From positions 1-15,872 of the forward strand of contig JAAYUH010000020.1 in the NCBI GenBank assembly GCA_012517755.1: DNA of 15,872 nucleotides. The letters run 5' to 3'. This document shows positions 6,600 through 14,463 of this stretch, piece after piece; within the stretch, counting starts at the first letter, position 1; every line of letters starts with the position of its first letter. The notes beneath the pieces are model-generated. The model saw only the letters and a list, made by a program, of their open reading frames with translations. It did not search any database and was not told the DNA's origin. The stretch is from a bacterium (GTDB lineage: Bacteria; Caldisericota; Caldisericia; B22-G15). Position numbers and translations under genes: made by a program.

Positions 6600-6629
6600 A
6601 AAAAATATTAAAAGATTTAAGGAAATTTT

Positions 6630-7547
6630 ATGATTTATGTTTTAGGAAGTATTAATTTTGATTTAGTTATATTTTTAAAAAAATTTCCTGAAATAGGTGA
6701 AACTGTCAAGGGAAATTCAATATTTTTTAATCTTGGAGGGAAAGGTGCAAATCAAGCTATTACTATAAAAAAATTGAATGATGATGTAATTTTTATAGGA
6801 AGGGTTGGAGATGATTATTTTGGAAAATATTTGATAAACAATCTAAACCAGTTCAATTTAGATTATGAGATAAAAATAGATAATAATTTAAACACTGGGA
6901 TAGCGATAATCAATGTTGATGAAAATGGGAAAAATAAAATTGTAATATATGAAGGTGCAAATAGTGGAGTAAGAGATGAAGAGATAGATTTTTTAAAAGA
7001 TAGAATTAAAGGGGAAGATTTACTTTTAATGCAGGGAGAAATACCATTTGAAACGATAGTTAATGCAGTAAAAATTGCAAAAAAATCTCAAGCAAAAATT
7101 ATTTTTGATCCAGCACCAGCTAAATTAGAGTTTAAAAATCTATTTCCATATCTAACATATATAACTCCAAATGAGGTTGAAATTCAGATGTTGACACCTG
7201 ATATTTCAGAATTAGATGATAAGATAGATTTTTTAATTAACAGTGGTGTTTATGGAGTAATTGTTAAACTCGGTGAAAAGGGAATTGTATATAAAGATAG
7301 AGATGGAAGATATTTCAAGTTAGATGCTTATAAAGTTAATGCAGTTGATACGACAGCAGCAGGAGATATTTTTAATGGAGCTTTTGCATTATGTTTAAGT
7401 AAAAATTTCGATCTTAAATATAGTTTAAAATTCAGTCAAGCTGCATCTGCTATTTCAGTTACAAGAAAAGGAGCAACTATTTCTTGTCCAGATTATAATG
7501 AAGTAATAAAATTTTTGGAGGAGAGAGATGAGAAAAATAATAATTGA
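6630..7547 (+). CDS. rbsK: Ribokinase
   Basis: This 305-residue PfkB-family enzyme phosphorylates ribose to ribose-5-phosphate with ATP. The N-terminal VLGSINFDLVIFLKKFPEIGET and the substrate motif GGKGANQA are typical of ribokinase, as are GRVGDDYFG and the second signature DTTAAGDIFNGA (catalytic D246). DTTAAGD rather than DTVGAGD is the usual ribokinase version. The length is normal. The ATG at 6630 has AAGGAA upstream. The 3' end overlaps the nucleoside hydrolase gene by 20 bases, so the two are co-translated. The context makes sense: free ribose released by the hydrolase is trapped as ribose-5-phosphate. Confidence 0.92.
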   Translation: MIYVLGSINFDLVIFLKKFPEIGETVKGNSIFFNLGGKGANQAITIKKLNDDVIFIGRVGDDYFGKYLINNLNQFNLDYEIKIDNNLNTGIAIINVDENGKNKIVIYEGANSGVRDEEIDFLKDRIKGEDLLLMQGEIPFETIVNAVKIAKKSQAKIIFDPAPAKLEFKNLFPYLTYITPNEVEIQMLTPDISELDDKIDFLINSGVYGVIVKLGEKGIVYKDRDGRYFKLDAYKVNAVDTTAAGDIFNGAFALCLSKNFDLKYSLKFSQAASAISVTRKGATISCPDYNEVIKFLEERDEKNNN

Positions 7548-8454
7548 TACCGACTGTGGAGTTGATGATGCTATTGCAATTATGATTGCATTAACTTATG
7601 AAGATGATGTTGATATAAAAGCTATAACCACGGTAACTGGAAATACATATGTTGATCAGGTAACAAAAAATGTATTGAGGATTCTTGATTTTTTCGATAA
7701 AAAAGAGATTAAAGTTTACAAAGGAGCAAGTAGGCCTCTTATAAACAAACTTCAAAGGGGAGCAAAAATTCATGGTGAAGATGGACTTGGAGATATAGAG
7801 TTAAAATATTCAGAAAGAAAAGAAGAGGATTTAAACGCTATAGATGCGATATATAAAATTTCAAAAGTAGAAAAATTTATCGATATCATAACTTTAGGAC
7901 CACTCACAAATATCTCAATTGCACTTAATCTTTATCCTGATTTAAAAAATTATATAAATGTCATTTATGCGATGGGAGGAGCGATAGATGTTGGAAATGT
8001 TACTAAATTTGCAGAGTTTAATTTTTATGCTGATCCTGAAGCAGTTCAGAATGTTTTAGATTCAAAAATTCCATTTAAGATTGTTCCATGGGATGGAATA
8101 GTAAAAAATTTATTCTTTGAAAGTGAATTAAAAAAGGTTATTGATGAAAACATTCCATCTGGAAAATTATTTCACTCTTTAATCAAAAATCCAATCTCTT
8201 ATACTGAAAGATTAATTGGTATGAGAACGATGTCTCTTCCAGATCCAATAGCAATTGCATGTTATTTAGATGAATCGACAATAAAACAGAAAAAGAGAGG
8301 TGACCTTGTTATGGAACTTGGTAACAATACTCTAAGAGGTTCCTCTATTCTTATTGAAGGAGAAGATGTGGAGATTATTTTAGATATTTATAAAGAGAGA
8401 TTTCTAAATATTTTAAATAGAATAAATAATCTTAAAGGAGGTGAGAGTATATAA
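7528..8454 (+). CDS. Inosine-uridine-preferring family nucleoside hydrolase
   Basis: This 308-residue Ca-dependent N-ribohydrolase splits a nucleoside into base and ribose. The N-terminus IIIDTDCGVDDA carries the family's Asp cluster (D7, D9, D13, D14), in which the usual Pro of DTDPG is Cys10. Later motifs are TLGPLTNISIAL, MGGAIDVGN, EFNFYADPEA, and LPDPIAIA with the metal-binding D239. Many members have His directly before that Asp; here it is Pro238, so the leaving-group chemistry or substrate range may differ. The ATG at 7528 has GGAGGAGAG upstream inside the end of rbsK. Its product ribose feeds the ribokinase it overlaps, and the BMP importer follows 33 bases later. The exact substrate (purine or pyrimidine, ribo- or deoxyribonucleoside) is not readable. 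Confidence 0.9.
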   Translation: MRKIIIDTDCGVDDAIAIMIALTYEDDVDIKAITTVTGNTYVDQVTKNVLRILDFFDKKEIKVYKGASRPLINKLQRGAKIHGEDGLGDIELKYSERKEEDLNAIDAIYKISKVEKFIDIITLGPLTNISIALNLYPDLKNYINVIYAMGGAIDVGNVTKFAEFNFYADPEAVQNVLDSKIPFKIVPWDGIVKNLFFESELKKVIDENIPSGKLFHSLIKNPISYTERLIGMRTMSLPDPIAIACYLDESTIKQKKRGDLVMELGNNTLRGSSILIEGEDVEIILDIYKERFLNILNRINNLKGGESI

Positions 8455-8487
8455 ATTTTTTCATCTTTTTTAAAAGGAGATAAGTTT

Positions 8488-9549
8488 ATGAAAAAAATTT
8501 TAGCATCAATTTTAATTAGTGTCTTAGTTTTAAGTTTTGTTACAATGACAGCTTGTAAAAAAGAGGAAGAAAAGCCAGGTTCAAAACTAAAAGTAGTTCT
8601 TTATTTAAATGGGACTTTGGGTGATAAATCATTTTTTGATTCAGCGAATAGAGGGATAGAAATGGCTATACAGGATTTTGGAATTGAAGGAAAAACAATT
8701 GAGGGAGGTAATGACTCTTCGAGATGGGAACCTGATCTTGAACAACTCTGCCAGGGTGATTGGGATATAATAATTGCTGGAACATGGCAACTTCAAGAAT
8801 CTCTTGAAAAACTTGCTCCGAAATATCCAGATAAAAAATTCTTCACCTATGATACATCAGTTGATTATTCAAAAGGAAACCTCGGAAACATTTATTCAAT
8901 TTTATACAAACAAAACGAATCATCTTTTCTTGTTGGTGCTCTTGCTGCACTTGTAACAACATCTGATATGCCACTTGCAAATCCAGAAAAAATAATTGGA
9001 TTTCTTGGAGGAATGGATATTCCAGTTATTAATGATTTTAAAGTAGGATATATTCAGGGAGCAAAATATATCGACCCAGAAGTTCAGGTACTTGTTTCTT
9101 ATGCAGCATCTTATACTGATCCTGCAAAGGGAAAAGAGTTAGCACTCGCTCAATACAATCAAGGAGCAGATATATCATTTAATGTTGCGGGTGAAACTGG
9201 TTTAGGACTTCTTGATGCTGCAAAAGAGATGAAAAAATATGCAATTGGAGTTGATTCTGATCAATATCTTATGTTTAAGGATAGCGACCCAGAAAAGGCG
9301 TCATATATTGTAACTTCGATGATGAAAAATGTAGATAAGTCAATTCATAGAGCAATTAAACTCCATATCGATGGAAAACTTCCATATGGACAGGCAGAGG
9401 CTCTTGGAATAAAAGAAGGTGGAGTAGGAGTTGCTGACAATGAAAATTATAGAAAAGTTGTACCAGAGGAGTTTAGAAACAAGATAAAAGAACTTGAGGA
9501 AAAAATTTTAAATGGAGAGATTGTAGTAGAAACTGCATTTGGTGAATAA
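8488..9549 (+). CDS. BMP-family nucleoside-binding lipoprotein of an ABC importer
   Basis: This 353-residue extracytoplasmic substrate-binding lipoprotein belongs to the Bmp/PnrA-like family, whose studied members bind purine nucleosides. The signal peptide MKKILASILISVLVLSFV ends in lipobox MTAC with C23 lipidated. It is followed by a charged linker (KKEEEK) and the mature fold beginning VVLYLNGTLGDKSFFDSANRG. Further family features are an IIAGTWQLQE segment, FLGGMDIPVINDFKVGY, FNVAGETGLGLLDAA and GVDSDQY. The ATG at 8488 has AAAAGGAGAT upstream. It precedes the matching ATPase and permeases, an order like the nupN-nupOPQ (yuf) cluster of Bacillus and the pnr operon of Treponema. A strong hairpin 8 bases after its stop separates it from the ATPase, which usually means more binding protein than transporter. 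Confidence 0.93.
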   Translation: MKKILASILISVLVLSFVTMTACKKEEEKPGSKLKVVLYLNGTLGDKSFFDSANRGIEMAIQDFGIEGKTIEGGNDSSRWEPDLEQLCQGDWDIIIAGTWQLQESLEKLAPKYPDKKFFTYDTSVDYSKGNLGNIYSILYKQNESSFLVGALAALVTTSDMPLANPEKIIGFLGGMDIPVINDFKVGYIQGAKYIDPEVQVLVSYAASYTDPAKGKELALAQYNQGADISFNVAGETGLGLLDAAKEMKKYAIGVDSDQYLMFKDSDPEKASYIVTSMMKNVDKSIHRAIKLHIDGKLPYGQAEALGIKEGGVGVADNENYRKVVPEEFRNKIKELEEKILNGEIVVETAFGE

Positions 9550-9557
9550 ATTTAGTT

Positions 9558-9583
9558 AAGGGAGAAGCGAAGGCTTCTCCCTT
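9558..9583 (+). terminator. Strong stem-loop between binding protein and ABC ATPase (partial terminator/attenuator)
   Basis: A perfect 11-bp stem (AAGGGAGAAGC paired with GCTTCTCCCTT) closes a four-base GAAG loop. The run TTTT at 9582-9585 follows, overlapping the last bases of the stem. It begins 8 bases after the BMP stop, and the next ribosome binding site (GGAGG) starts at 9586. The T-run is short, so read-through to the ATPase is expected. It likely acts as a leaky terminator or as a 3' stabiliser of the binding-protein mRNA. Confidence 0.65.
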
Positions 9584-9594
9584 TTGGAGGTTAG

Positions 9595-11124
9595 ATGGGA
9601 ACAATTCTTTCATTAAAAGATATTGTTAAAGTTTATCCAAATGGAGTTATTGCAAATAAGGGGGTTTCACTTGATATTGAAGAAGGTGTAATTCATGCGA
9701 TAGTCGGTGAAAATGGCGCTGGAAAAACAACCTTAATGAAAATTGTTTTTGGATTAGAGGAGGCTCAGGAGGGGCAGATATATTTCAAAGGTAAAAAAAT
9801 AAAAATTAAAAATCCGTATGATGCAATAAAAAATGGAATTGGTATGGTTCATCAGCACTTTATGCTTGCACCAGATTTGACTGTTTATGAGAACCTACTT
9901 CTTGGAATTGAACCAAAAAGAGGTATTTTTTTAAACACAAAAAAAGCAATAGAGATAACAAAAAAAGTTTCTAATGATTATGGTCTTCCAGTTCCATATG
10001 ATAAAAAAATAAAAGATTTGCCAATTGGATTAAGACAGAGAGTAGAAATATTAAAAGCATTGATAAGAAATGCTGAACTTTTGATTCTTGATGAGCCAAC
10101 CTCTGTTTTGACACCGCAGGAAACAGAGGTCTTATTTAACACTTTGAAAAATTTAAAAAAAGATAGGAAAACAATAATATTTATATCTCACAAATTAGAA
10201 GAGGTTCTTGAAATTGCTGATAAAGTAACTGTAATGAGAGATGGAAAGATAGTTGTTACAAAAAATGCAGAAGATTTAACTGAACATGAAATAGCTTATT
10301 TAATGGTTGGAAGAGAGATACATTTTGACAGAATTCCTCCAAACAATAAAGAGGGAGAAGTAATTTTAGAAGCAAAAAATATATCTTTTGTAAATGAAGA
10401 CAACATTAAAGTTTTAAAAGATGTATCTTTTGAATTAAAATCTTATGAAATTTTGGGTCTTTGTGGAGTTGAAGGTAATGGACAGACAGAACTTGTAGAA
10501 ATTTTGACTGGTTTAAGAAAAGCCTCATCAGGCAAAATATTTCTCAAAGATAAAGAGATTACAAATTTACTTCCAAGAGAGATAAGAGAAAAAAGGGTGT
10601 CACATATTCCAGAAGATAGAATGAAAAATGGTGTAGCAGAAAGAGCAACCTTAGAAGAAAACATAATTGTTGATAGATATTATAAAAATAGTTTTTCTGG
10701 AAGATTACTTCTTAAAGAGAAAGAAATAGAAAATCATACAAACGAATTGATAAAAAAATTTAATATAGTTACCCTATCATCAAAAAACCCTGTTTCTTCA
10801 CTTTCTGGTGGTAATATTCAAAAAGTCGTAGTTGCTCGAGAACTATCATCAGATCCTTTGATTATAATTGCAGATCAACCAACAAGAGGTATTGATGTTG
10901 GTTCAGAAGAGCTTGTTCATAATCTTTTAAAGGATGCAAGAGATAGTGGAGCAGGAATTTTTCTTGTTTCTGCAGATCTTGATGAGATTCTAAAACTTTC
11001 AACAAGAATTCTTGTTATTTATAATGGAGAAATTGTAAAAGAGTTTATAAATTATGAAGGTCTAACTGGAAAAGAGCTTGGTCCATATATGCTTGGTCTC
11101 AAAAAGGAGAATAAAGATGGATAA
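9595..11124 (+). CDS. Nucleoside ABC transporter ATP-binding protein (two nucleotide-binding domains)
   Basis: This 509-residue fused ATPase (RbsA/NupO-like) drives import through the two permeases that follow. The first domain has Walker A GENGAGKTT (38-46), Q-loop MVHQHFML, the variant signature LPIGLRQRVEI near 143 typical of nucleoside importers, Walker B LLILDEPTS near 165 and an ISHKLEEV switch. The second domain (from about 255) has a degenerate Walker A GVEGNGQTEL lacking the GKT, a full LSGGNIQK signature near 403 and ADQPTRGID as Walker B. This asymmetry is common in sugar and nucleoside importers of this class. The ATG at 9595 has GGAGG upstream. The last 8 bases overlap the first permease gene. 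Confidence 0.95.
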   Translation: MGTILSLKDIVKVYPNGVIANKGVSLDIEEGVIHAIVGENGAGKTTLMKIVFGLEEAQEGQIYFKGKKIKIKNPYDAIKNGIGMVHQHFMLAPDLTVYENLLLGIEPKRGIFLNTKKAIEITKKVSNDYGLPVPYDKKIKDLPIGLRQRVEILKALIRNAELLILDEPTSVLTPQETEVLFNTLKNLKKDRKTIIFISHKLEEVLEIADKVTVMRDGKIVVTKNAEDLTEHEIAYLMVGREIHFDRIPPNNKEGEVILEAKNISFVNEDNIKVLKDVSFELKSYEILGLCGVEGNGQTELVEILTGLRKASSGKIFLKDKEITNLLPREIREKRVSHIPEDRMKNGVAERATLEENIIVDRYYKNSFSGRLLLKEKEIENHTNELIKKFNIVTLSSKNPVSSLSGGNIQKVVVARELSSDPLIIIADQPTRGIDVGSEELVHNLLKDARDSGAGIFLVSADLDEILKLSTRILVIYNGEIVKEFINYEGLTGKELGPYMLGLKKENKDG

Positions 11125-12193
11125 ATATATCTTAAAATATTTTAATTTGATAAGAACCATAATTGCAATTCTAATAGGCATATTTATCTGTATCTTAATA
11201 ATATTTATTATAAGTAAAGACCCTCAGGATGGTTTAAGATATTTTCTTTTAGGTCCATTTAGTTCAGTTAGTAGATTAGGAAATGTTATTGAAATGGCAT
11301 CTCCGATAATTTTATGTGGTCTTGCTATTGCAATTCCATTTCAAGCAGAACAGTTTAATGTAGGCGCAGAGGGTGCACTTTTTATTTCAGCAGCAGTTGC
11401 TACTGGTTTTGGAGTATCAACAACTTTTCCAAAAATTATTCATATACCTCTTATACTTCTTGTTGCAGGTGGAGTTGGTGCTATTTGGGGTTTTATACCT
11501 GGAATATTAAAAGCAAAATGGAATACAAATGAATTAGTTATAACACTTATGATGAACTATGTAGCACTTTTTTTAAGTTTATATATCATAAATTTTCACT
11601 TCAGAGATAAAAAAGCAAATTTTCTTGTTTCATATCAACTTCCAAAAACAGCATGGTTTGATCAATTTATTGAAAATACAAGGATCCATTATGGAGTTTT
11701 ATTAACAGTTGTTTTAGTGATTTTGGTTTACATTTTACTTTATAAAACAAAACTTGGTTATGAAATTAGGATGACAGGTTTAAATATTAATTTTGCAAAA
11801 TATGGTGGAATTAATACATTTAAGATAATTGTTCTTTCTCAAGTAATTGGCGGTTTTATAGCAGGAGTTGCTGGAATAAGTGAGATTATGGGTATACATA
11901 GAAGGTTTAACTGGCAAGCAACACCTGGTTATGGATGGGATGGTGTTACTGTTGCTATTATTGGAAGAAATCATCCAATTTTAATCGCTTTTGCTTCAAT
12001 ATTTATTGCTTATATAAGAGTGAGTGGCCAAGTTTTGAATTTACTTACAGATGTTCCGTCTGAAATTGTTACAATTTTCGAATCAATAATTATACTTCTT
12101 ATAACTGCTGAGGCATTTTTAAGTCAATGGAAATATAAAATAACTGTAAGAGAGGCAGAAAAAAGGGAGGTAAAGGTTGAATCCGCTTCTTAA
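11117..12193 (+). CDS. Nucleoside ABC transporter permease 1
   Basis: This 358-residue integral membrane protein of the BPD_transp_2 (branched-chain amino acid/ribose-type permease) family resembles NupP/YufP. It starts with a long hydrophobic helix (about residues 13-33) and has multiple further membrane segments. Family motifs are FNVGAEGALF near 83, the WNTNELVITLMMNYVA stretch near 140, and GGINTFKI followed by GGFIAGVAGISE. The C-terminal GYGWDGVTVAIIGRNHP segment is typical of NupP-type permeases. I start it at ATG 11117, which has AAGGAGA seven bases upstream and overlaps the ATPase stop. A longer in-frame start at 11078 has no ribosome binding site. It forms the channel with the next gene, with which it overlaps by 17 bases. 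Confidence 0.93.
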   Translation: MDKYILKYFNLIRTIIAILIGIFICILIIFIISKDPQDGLRYFLLGPFSSVSRLGNVIEMASPIILCGLAIAIPFQAEQFNVGAEGALFISAAVATGFGVSTTFPKIIHIPLILLVAGGVGAIWGFIPGILKAKWNTNELVITLMMNYVALFLSLYIINFHFRDKKANFLVSYQLPKTAWFDQFIENTRIHYGVLLTVVLVILVYILLYKTKLGYEIRMTGLNINFAKYGGINTFKIIVLSQVIGGFIAGVAGISEIMGIHRRFNWQATPGYGWDGVTVAIIGRNHPILIAFASIFIAYIRVSGQVLNLLTDVPSEIVTIFESIIILLITAEAFLSQWKYKITVREAEKREVKVESAS

Positions 12194-13094
12194 AAGTATA
12201 TTATCACCATCCTTTGGTTTTGCGATTTTGAGAGTTATGACACCTATTCTTTTTGCATCAATTGGAGTAGCAATTACCACTTTATCTGGAGCAGTAAACA
12301 TTTCTCTTGAAGGAACCATGCTTATCTCTGCCTTTTTTGGAGTTATAGTAAGTGCTTTTACAAAAAGTTTAATACTCGGTTTCCTCGCTGGCATTCTTGC
12401 TGGTGTTGCTCTTTCTTCTATACTCTCCTATTTTCACCTAAAACTAAAAGCAGATATTATATTAGCTGCAATCGCTTTGAATTTATTCGCATCAGGATTA
12501 ACAGTTTTTCTTCTTTATATATTTGCAAAAGATAAAGGAACTTCAAGTTCATTAAGAAGCCTTGTTTTTCCATCAATAGACATTCCAATTTTAAAAGACA
12601 TTCCTATTGTTGGAGAAATTTTTAGTGGGCATAATATTCTAACCTATGTTGCTCTTTTATCTGTTTTAATCTTTTACATACTGATTTTCAAAACTCCATT
12701 GGGTTTAAGAATAAGAGCAGTTGGACAGAATCCAGACGCTGCAAGTTCAGTTGGAATAAATGTAAATAAGATAAAATTCTATGCACTTATCTTATCTGGA
12801 TTTTTTGGTGCGCTTGGAGGTCTCTATCTTTCTATGGGTTATGTATCCTGGTTTGCAAGAGATATGACAGCAGGTCGAGGTTTTATAGCAATAGCTGCCT
12901 CGAATTTGGGAGCAAATTTACCTTTAGGAGTTTTCCTTGCATCAATTCTTTTCGGAATATTAAATACAATTGCAATTTATCTTGCGTCATTACAGGTACC
13001 GTCAGAATTTATTCAGATGATCCCATATATAGCTACTATAATAACATTGGCAATATATTCTATACAAGCATCGAGAAGAAAAAGAAAATCATGA
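12177..13094 (+). CDS. Nucleoside ABC transporter permease 2
   Basis: This 305-residue integral membrane permease of the same superfamily as the preceding gene resembles NupQ/YufQ. Motifs are GAVNISLEGTMLISA near 37, LKADIILAAIALNLFASG near 90, VGINVNKIKFYALILSGFFGALGG near 195-215 (split by a turn), and GRGFIAIAASNLG near 240. It starts with TTG at 12177, with GGGAGG six bases upstream inside the end of permease 1. TTG is used as a start elsewhere in this operon too. It is shorter than permease 1, as in related transporters. A 15-bp stem-loop follows its stop before the amidohydrolase. Confidence 0.93.
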   Translation: MNPLLKSILSPSFGFAILRVMTPILFASIGVAITTLSGAVNISLEGTMLISAFFGVIVSAFTKSLILGFLAGILAGVALSSILSYFHLKLKADIILAAIALNLFASGLTVFLLYIFAKDKGTSSSLRSLVFPSIDIPILKDIPIVGEIFSGHNILTYVALLSVLIFYILIFKTPLGLRIRAVGQNPDAASSVGINVNKIKFYALILSGFFGALGGLYLSMGYVSWFARDMTAGRGFIAIAASNLGANLPLGVFLASILFGILNTIAIYLASLQVPSEFIQMIPYIATIITLAIYSIQASRRKRKS

Positions 13095-13096
13095 AA

Positions 13097-13131
13097 TGTT
13101 TACAAAAGTAGACAGCCTATTTTTGTAAACA
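13097..13131 (+). promoter_or_regulatory. Intergenic stem-loop between permease 2 and amidohydrolase
   Basis: A 15-bp stem pairs TGTTTACAAAAGTAG (13097-13111) with CTATTTTTGTAAACA (13117-13131). One pair is G-U, and the loop is the five bases ACAGC. It starts 3 bases after the permease stop, in the largest intergenic gap of the window (68 bases). A T-run (TTTTTT) occurs only from about 13139, too far for a classic terminator. It may mark a processing or partial termination point between transport and enzyme genes. Confidence 0.5.
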
Positions 13132-13162
13132 AGAGGAATTTTTTAAAAATAGGAGGAGTTAA

Positions 13163-14461
13163 TTGTTAATTAAAAATACAACTATAATAAACTTTAAAGA
13201 TTTATCAGTAAAAGAAAATTATGACATTCTAATTGATAACAATAAAATTAAAAAAATTGGAAAAAATATAGAAAATAAAGATGAAAATGTTATTAAGGGT
13301 GAAAATTTTTATACAATGCCTGGTTTAATTAACACACATTCTCATGTTGCAATGACTTTAATTAGAGGTTCAGCTGAAGATGTTAATTCTGATGATTGGT
13401 TTAATAAATATATCTGGATATATGAAAAAAATTTAAAACCTGAATTTGTCTATTTTGGAACTCTTCTTGGAGTTGCTGAAATGTTACTTTCAGGAGTCAC
13501 AACTGTTTTTGATCACTATTTTTATATGGATGAAGCTTATAAAGCATATGATGAATCTGGAATTAGAGCAGACCTTTCCTGGGCACTTTTCGGAGTTGGC
13601 GAAGGTGAAGAGGAAAATTTCAAAAATGCTATGAATTTTATTGAAAGATATAATAGATTGAATGATAGATTAACTATAAGTTTAGGACCACACTCTCCTT
13701 ATGTTTGTCCAGAAGATTTTTTAAAAAAGTTCAAGAAGTTGAGTGATGATTTGAAATTAAAAATTCACATTCATGCTTCTGAAATGGAGTGGCAGGTTGA
13801 AAAGAGTTTAAAAGAGCATGGAAAAACACCTATCAAATATCTATATGACCTTGGAGTTATAAAAGAAAATACCATCATAGCACACGCTTATAAAGCAAAC
13901 GATGATGATTTAAAAATTATAAAAAATGAGAATTCATTTATTGCTCATGCAGCTAAAACATTTATGAAGTTTGGAGATTTAAGCGATATTTTGATAAGAG
14001 CTTTAGAAGGAGGAGTAAGAGTTGGTTTCGCGACAGATGGAGTTGTTTCAAACAATACTCTCTCAATTTTTGAATCAGGTAGAATAGCTGCCTTAAATGC
14101 AAAAGTTTCAAAAGGTGACCCTGAAATTGCAAAAATTGAAGAACTGATACCTCTTTTTACTTCTGGTGGAACTCTTCTTAATCATTTATCAGTTGGTGAA
14201 ATAAAAGAAGGTTTTGTTGCTGATTTAATTCTTGTGAATAAAAACTCTCCTTCTCTTAATCCCAAAATAAATATTTTTGCAAACCTTCTTTACTCTATTT
14301 CAGAAAGAGATATTGATACAGTAATAGTCGATGGAAAAGTTGTTGTGAGAAATGGAAAATTATTAACCATAGATTTATCATACTTATTGAAAGAGATAAA
14401 CAATATAAAAGATACAATGCTAAAAATAAGTGATACTCCTATGCAAAAATTTGGAGAGTGA
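13163..14461 (+). CDS. Amidohydrolase, nucleoside/SAH/MTA deaminase-like
   Basis: This 432-residue metal-dependent hydrolase of the amidohydrolase superfamily is closest in pattern to the SAH/5'-methylthioadenosine deaminase and chlorohydrolase (TrzN/AtzA) group. It begins with a small beta-sandwich, then PGLINTHSHVAMTLIRG with metal ligands H59 and H61. Next come AEDVNSDDWF, GPHSPYVC, IHIHASE (H202, H204), IIAHAYKAND (H241), FIAHAAKTFMKFG (H262) and FATDGVVSNN (D292, the catalytic Asp). The end (FVADLILVNKNSPSLNP, VDGKVVVRNGK) is the usual C-terminal sandwich. The SAH/MTA deaminases I know typically read SHNP-S-LKLG at the H262 region; AHAAKTFMKFG here implies a changed pocket. It probably deaminates a purine or adenosine-like nucleoside, given the neighbours. 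The start is TTG at 13163 with AGGAGGAG just upstream. Guanine deaminase or another hydrolase role remains possible. Confidence 0.85.
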   Translation: MLIKNTTIINFKDLSVKENYDILIDNNKIKKIGKNIENKDENVIKGENFYTMPGLINTHSHVAMTLIRGSAEDVNSDDWFNKYIWIYEKNLKPEFVYFGTLLGVAEMLLSGVTTVFDHYFYMDEAYKAYDESGIRADLSWALFGVGEGEEENFKNAMNFIERYNRLNDRLTISLGPHSPYVCPEDFLKKFKKLSDDLKLKIHIHASEMEWQVEKSLKEHGKTPIKYLYDLGVIKENTIIAHAYKANDDDLKIIKNENSFIAHAAKTFMKFGDLSDILIRALEGGVRVGFATDGVVSNNTLSIFESGRIAALNAKVSKGDPEIAKIEELIPLFTSGGTLLNHLSVGEIKEGFVADLILVNKNSPSLNPKINIFANLLYSISERDIDTVIVDGKVVVRNGKLLTIDLSYLLKEINNIKDTMLKISDTPMQKFGE

Positions 14462-14463
14462 AT

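Noticed and set aside
6585..6629. Purine or other riboswitch before the nucleoside operon
   Set aside because: The gap is only 45 bases and almost pure A/T, too short and without the conserved purine-aptamer core.
10443..10530. Degenerate Walker A in the second half of the ABC ATPase as a sign of a broken gene
   Set aside because: Loss of the GKT in the second domain is normal for RbsA/NupO-type importers; the reading frame and other motifs are intact.
11078..11116. Longer start of permease 1 overlapping the ATPase by 47 bases
   Set aside because: No ribosome binding site, and it adds a polar segment before the first helix; ATG at 11117 has AAGGAGA at good spacing.
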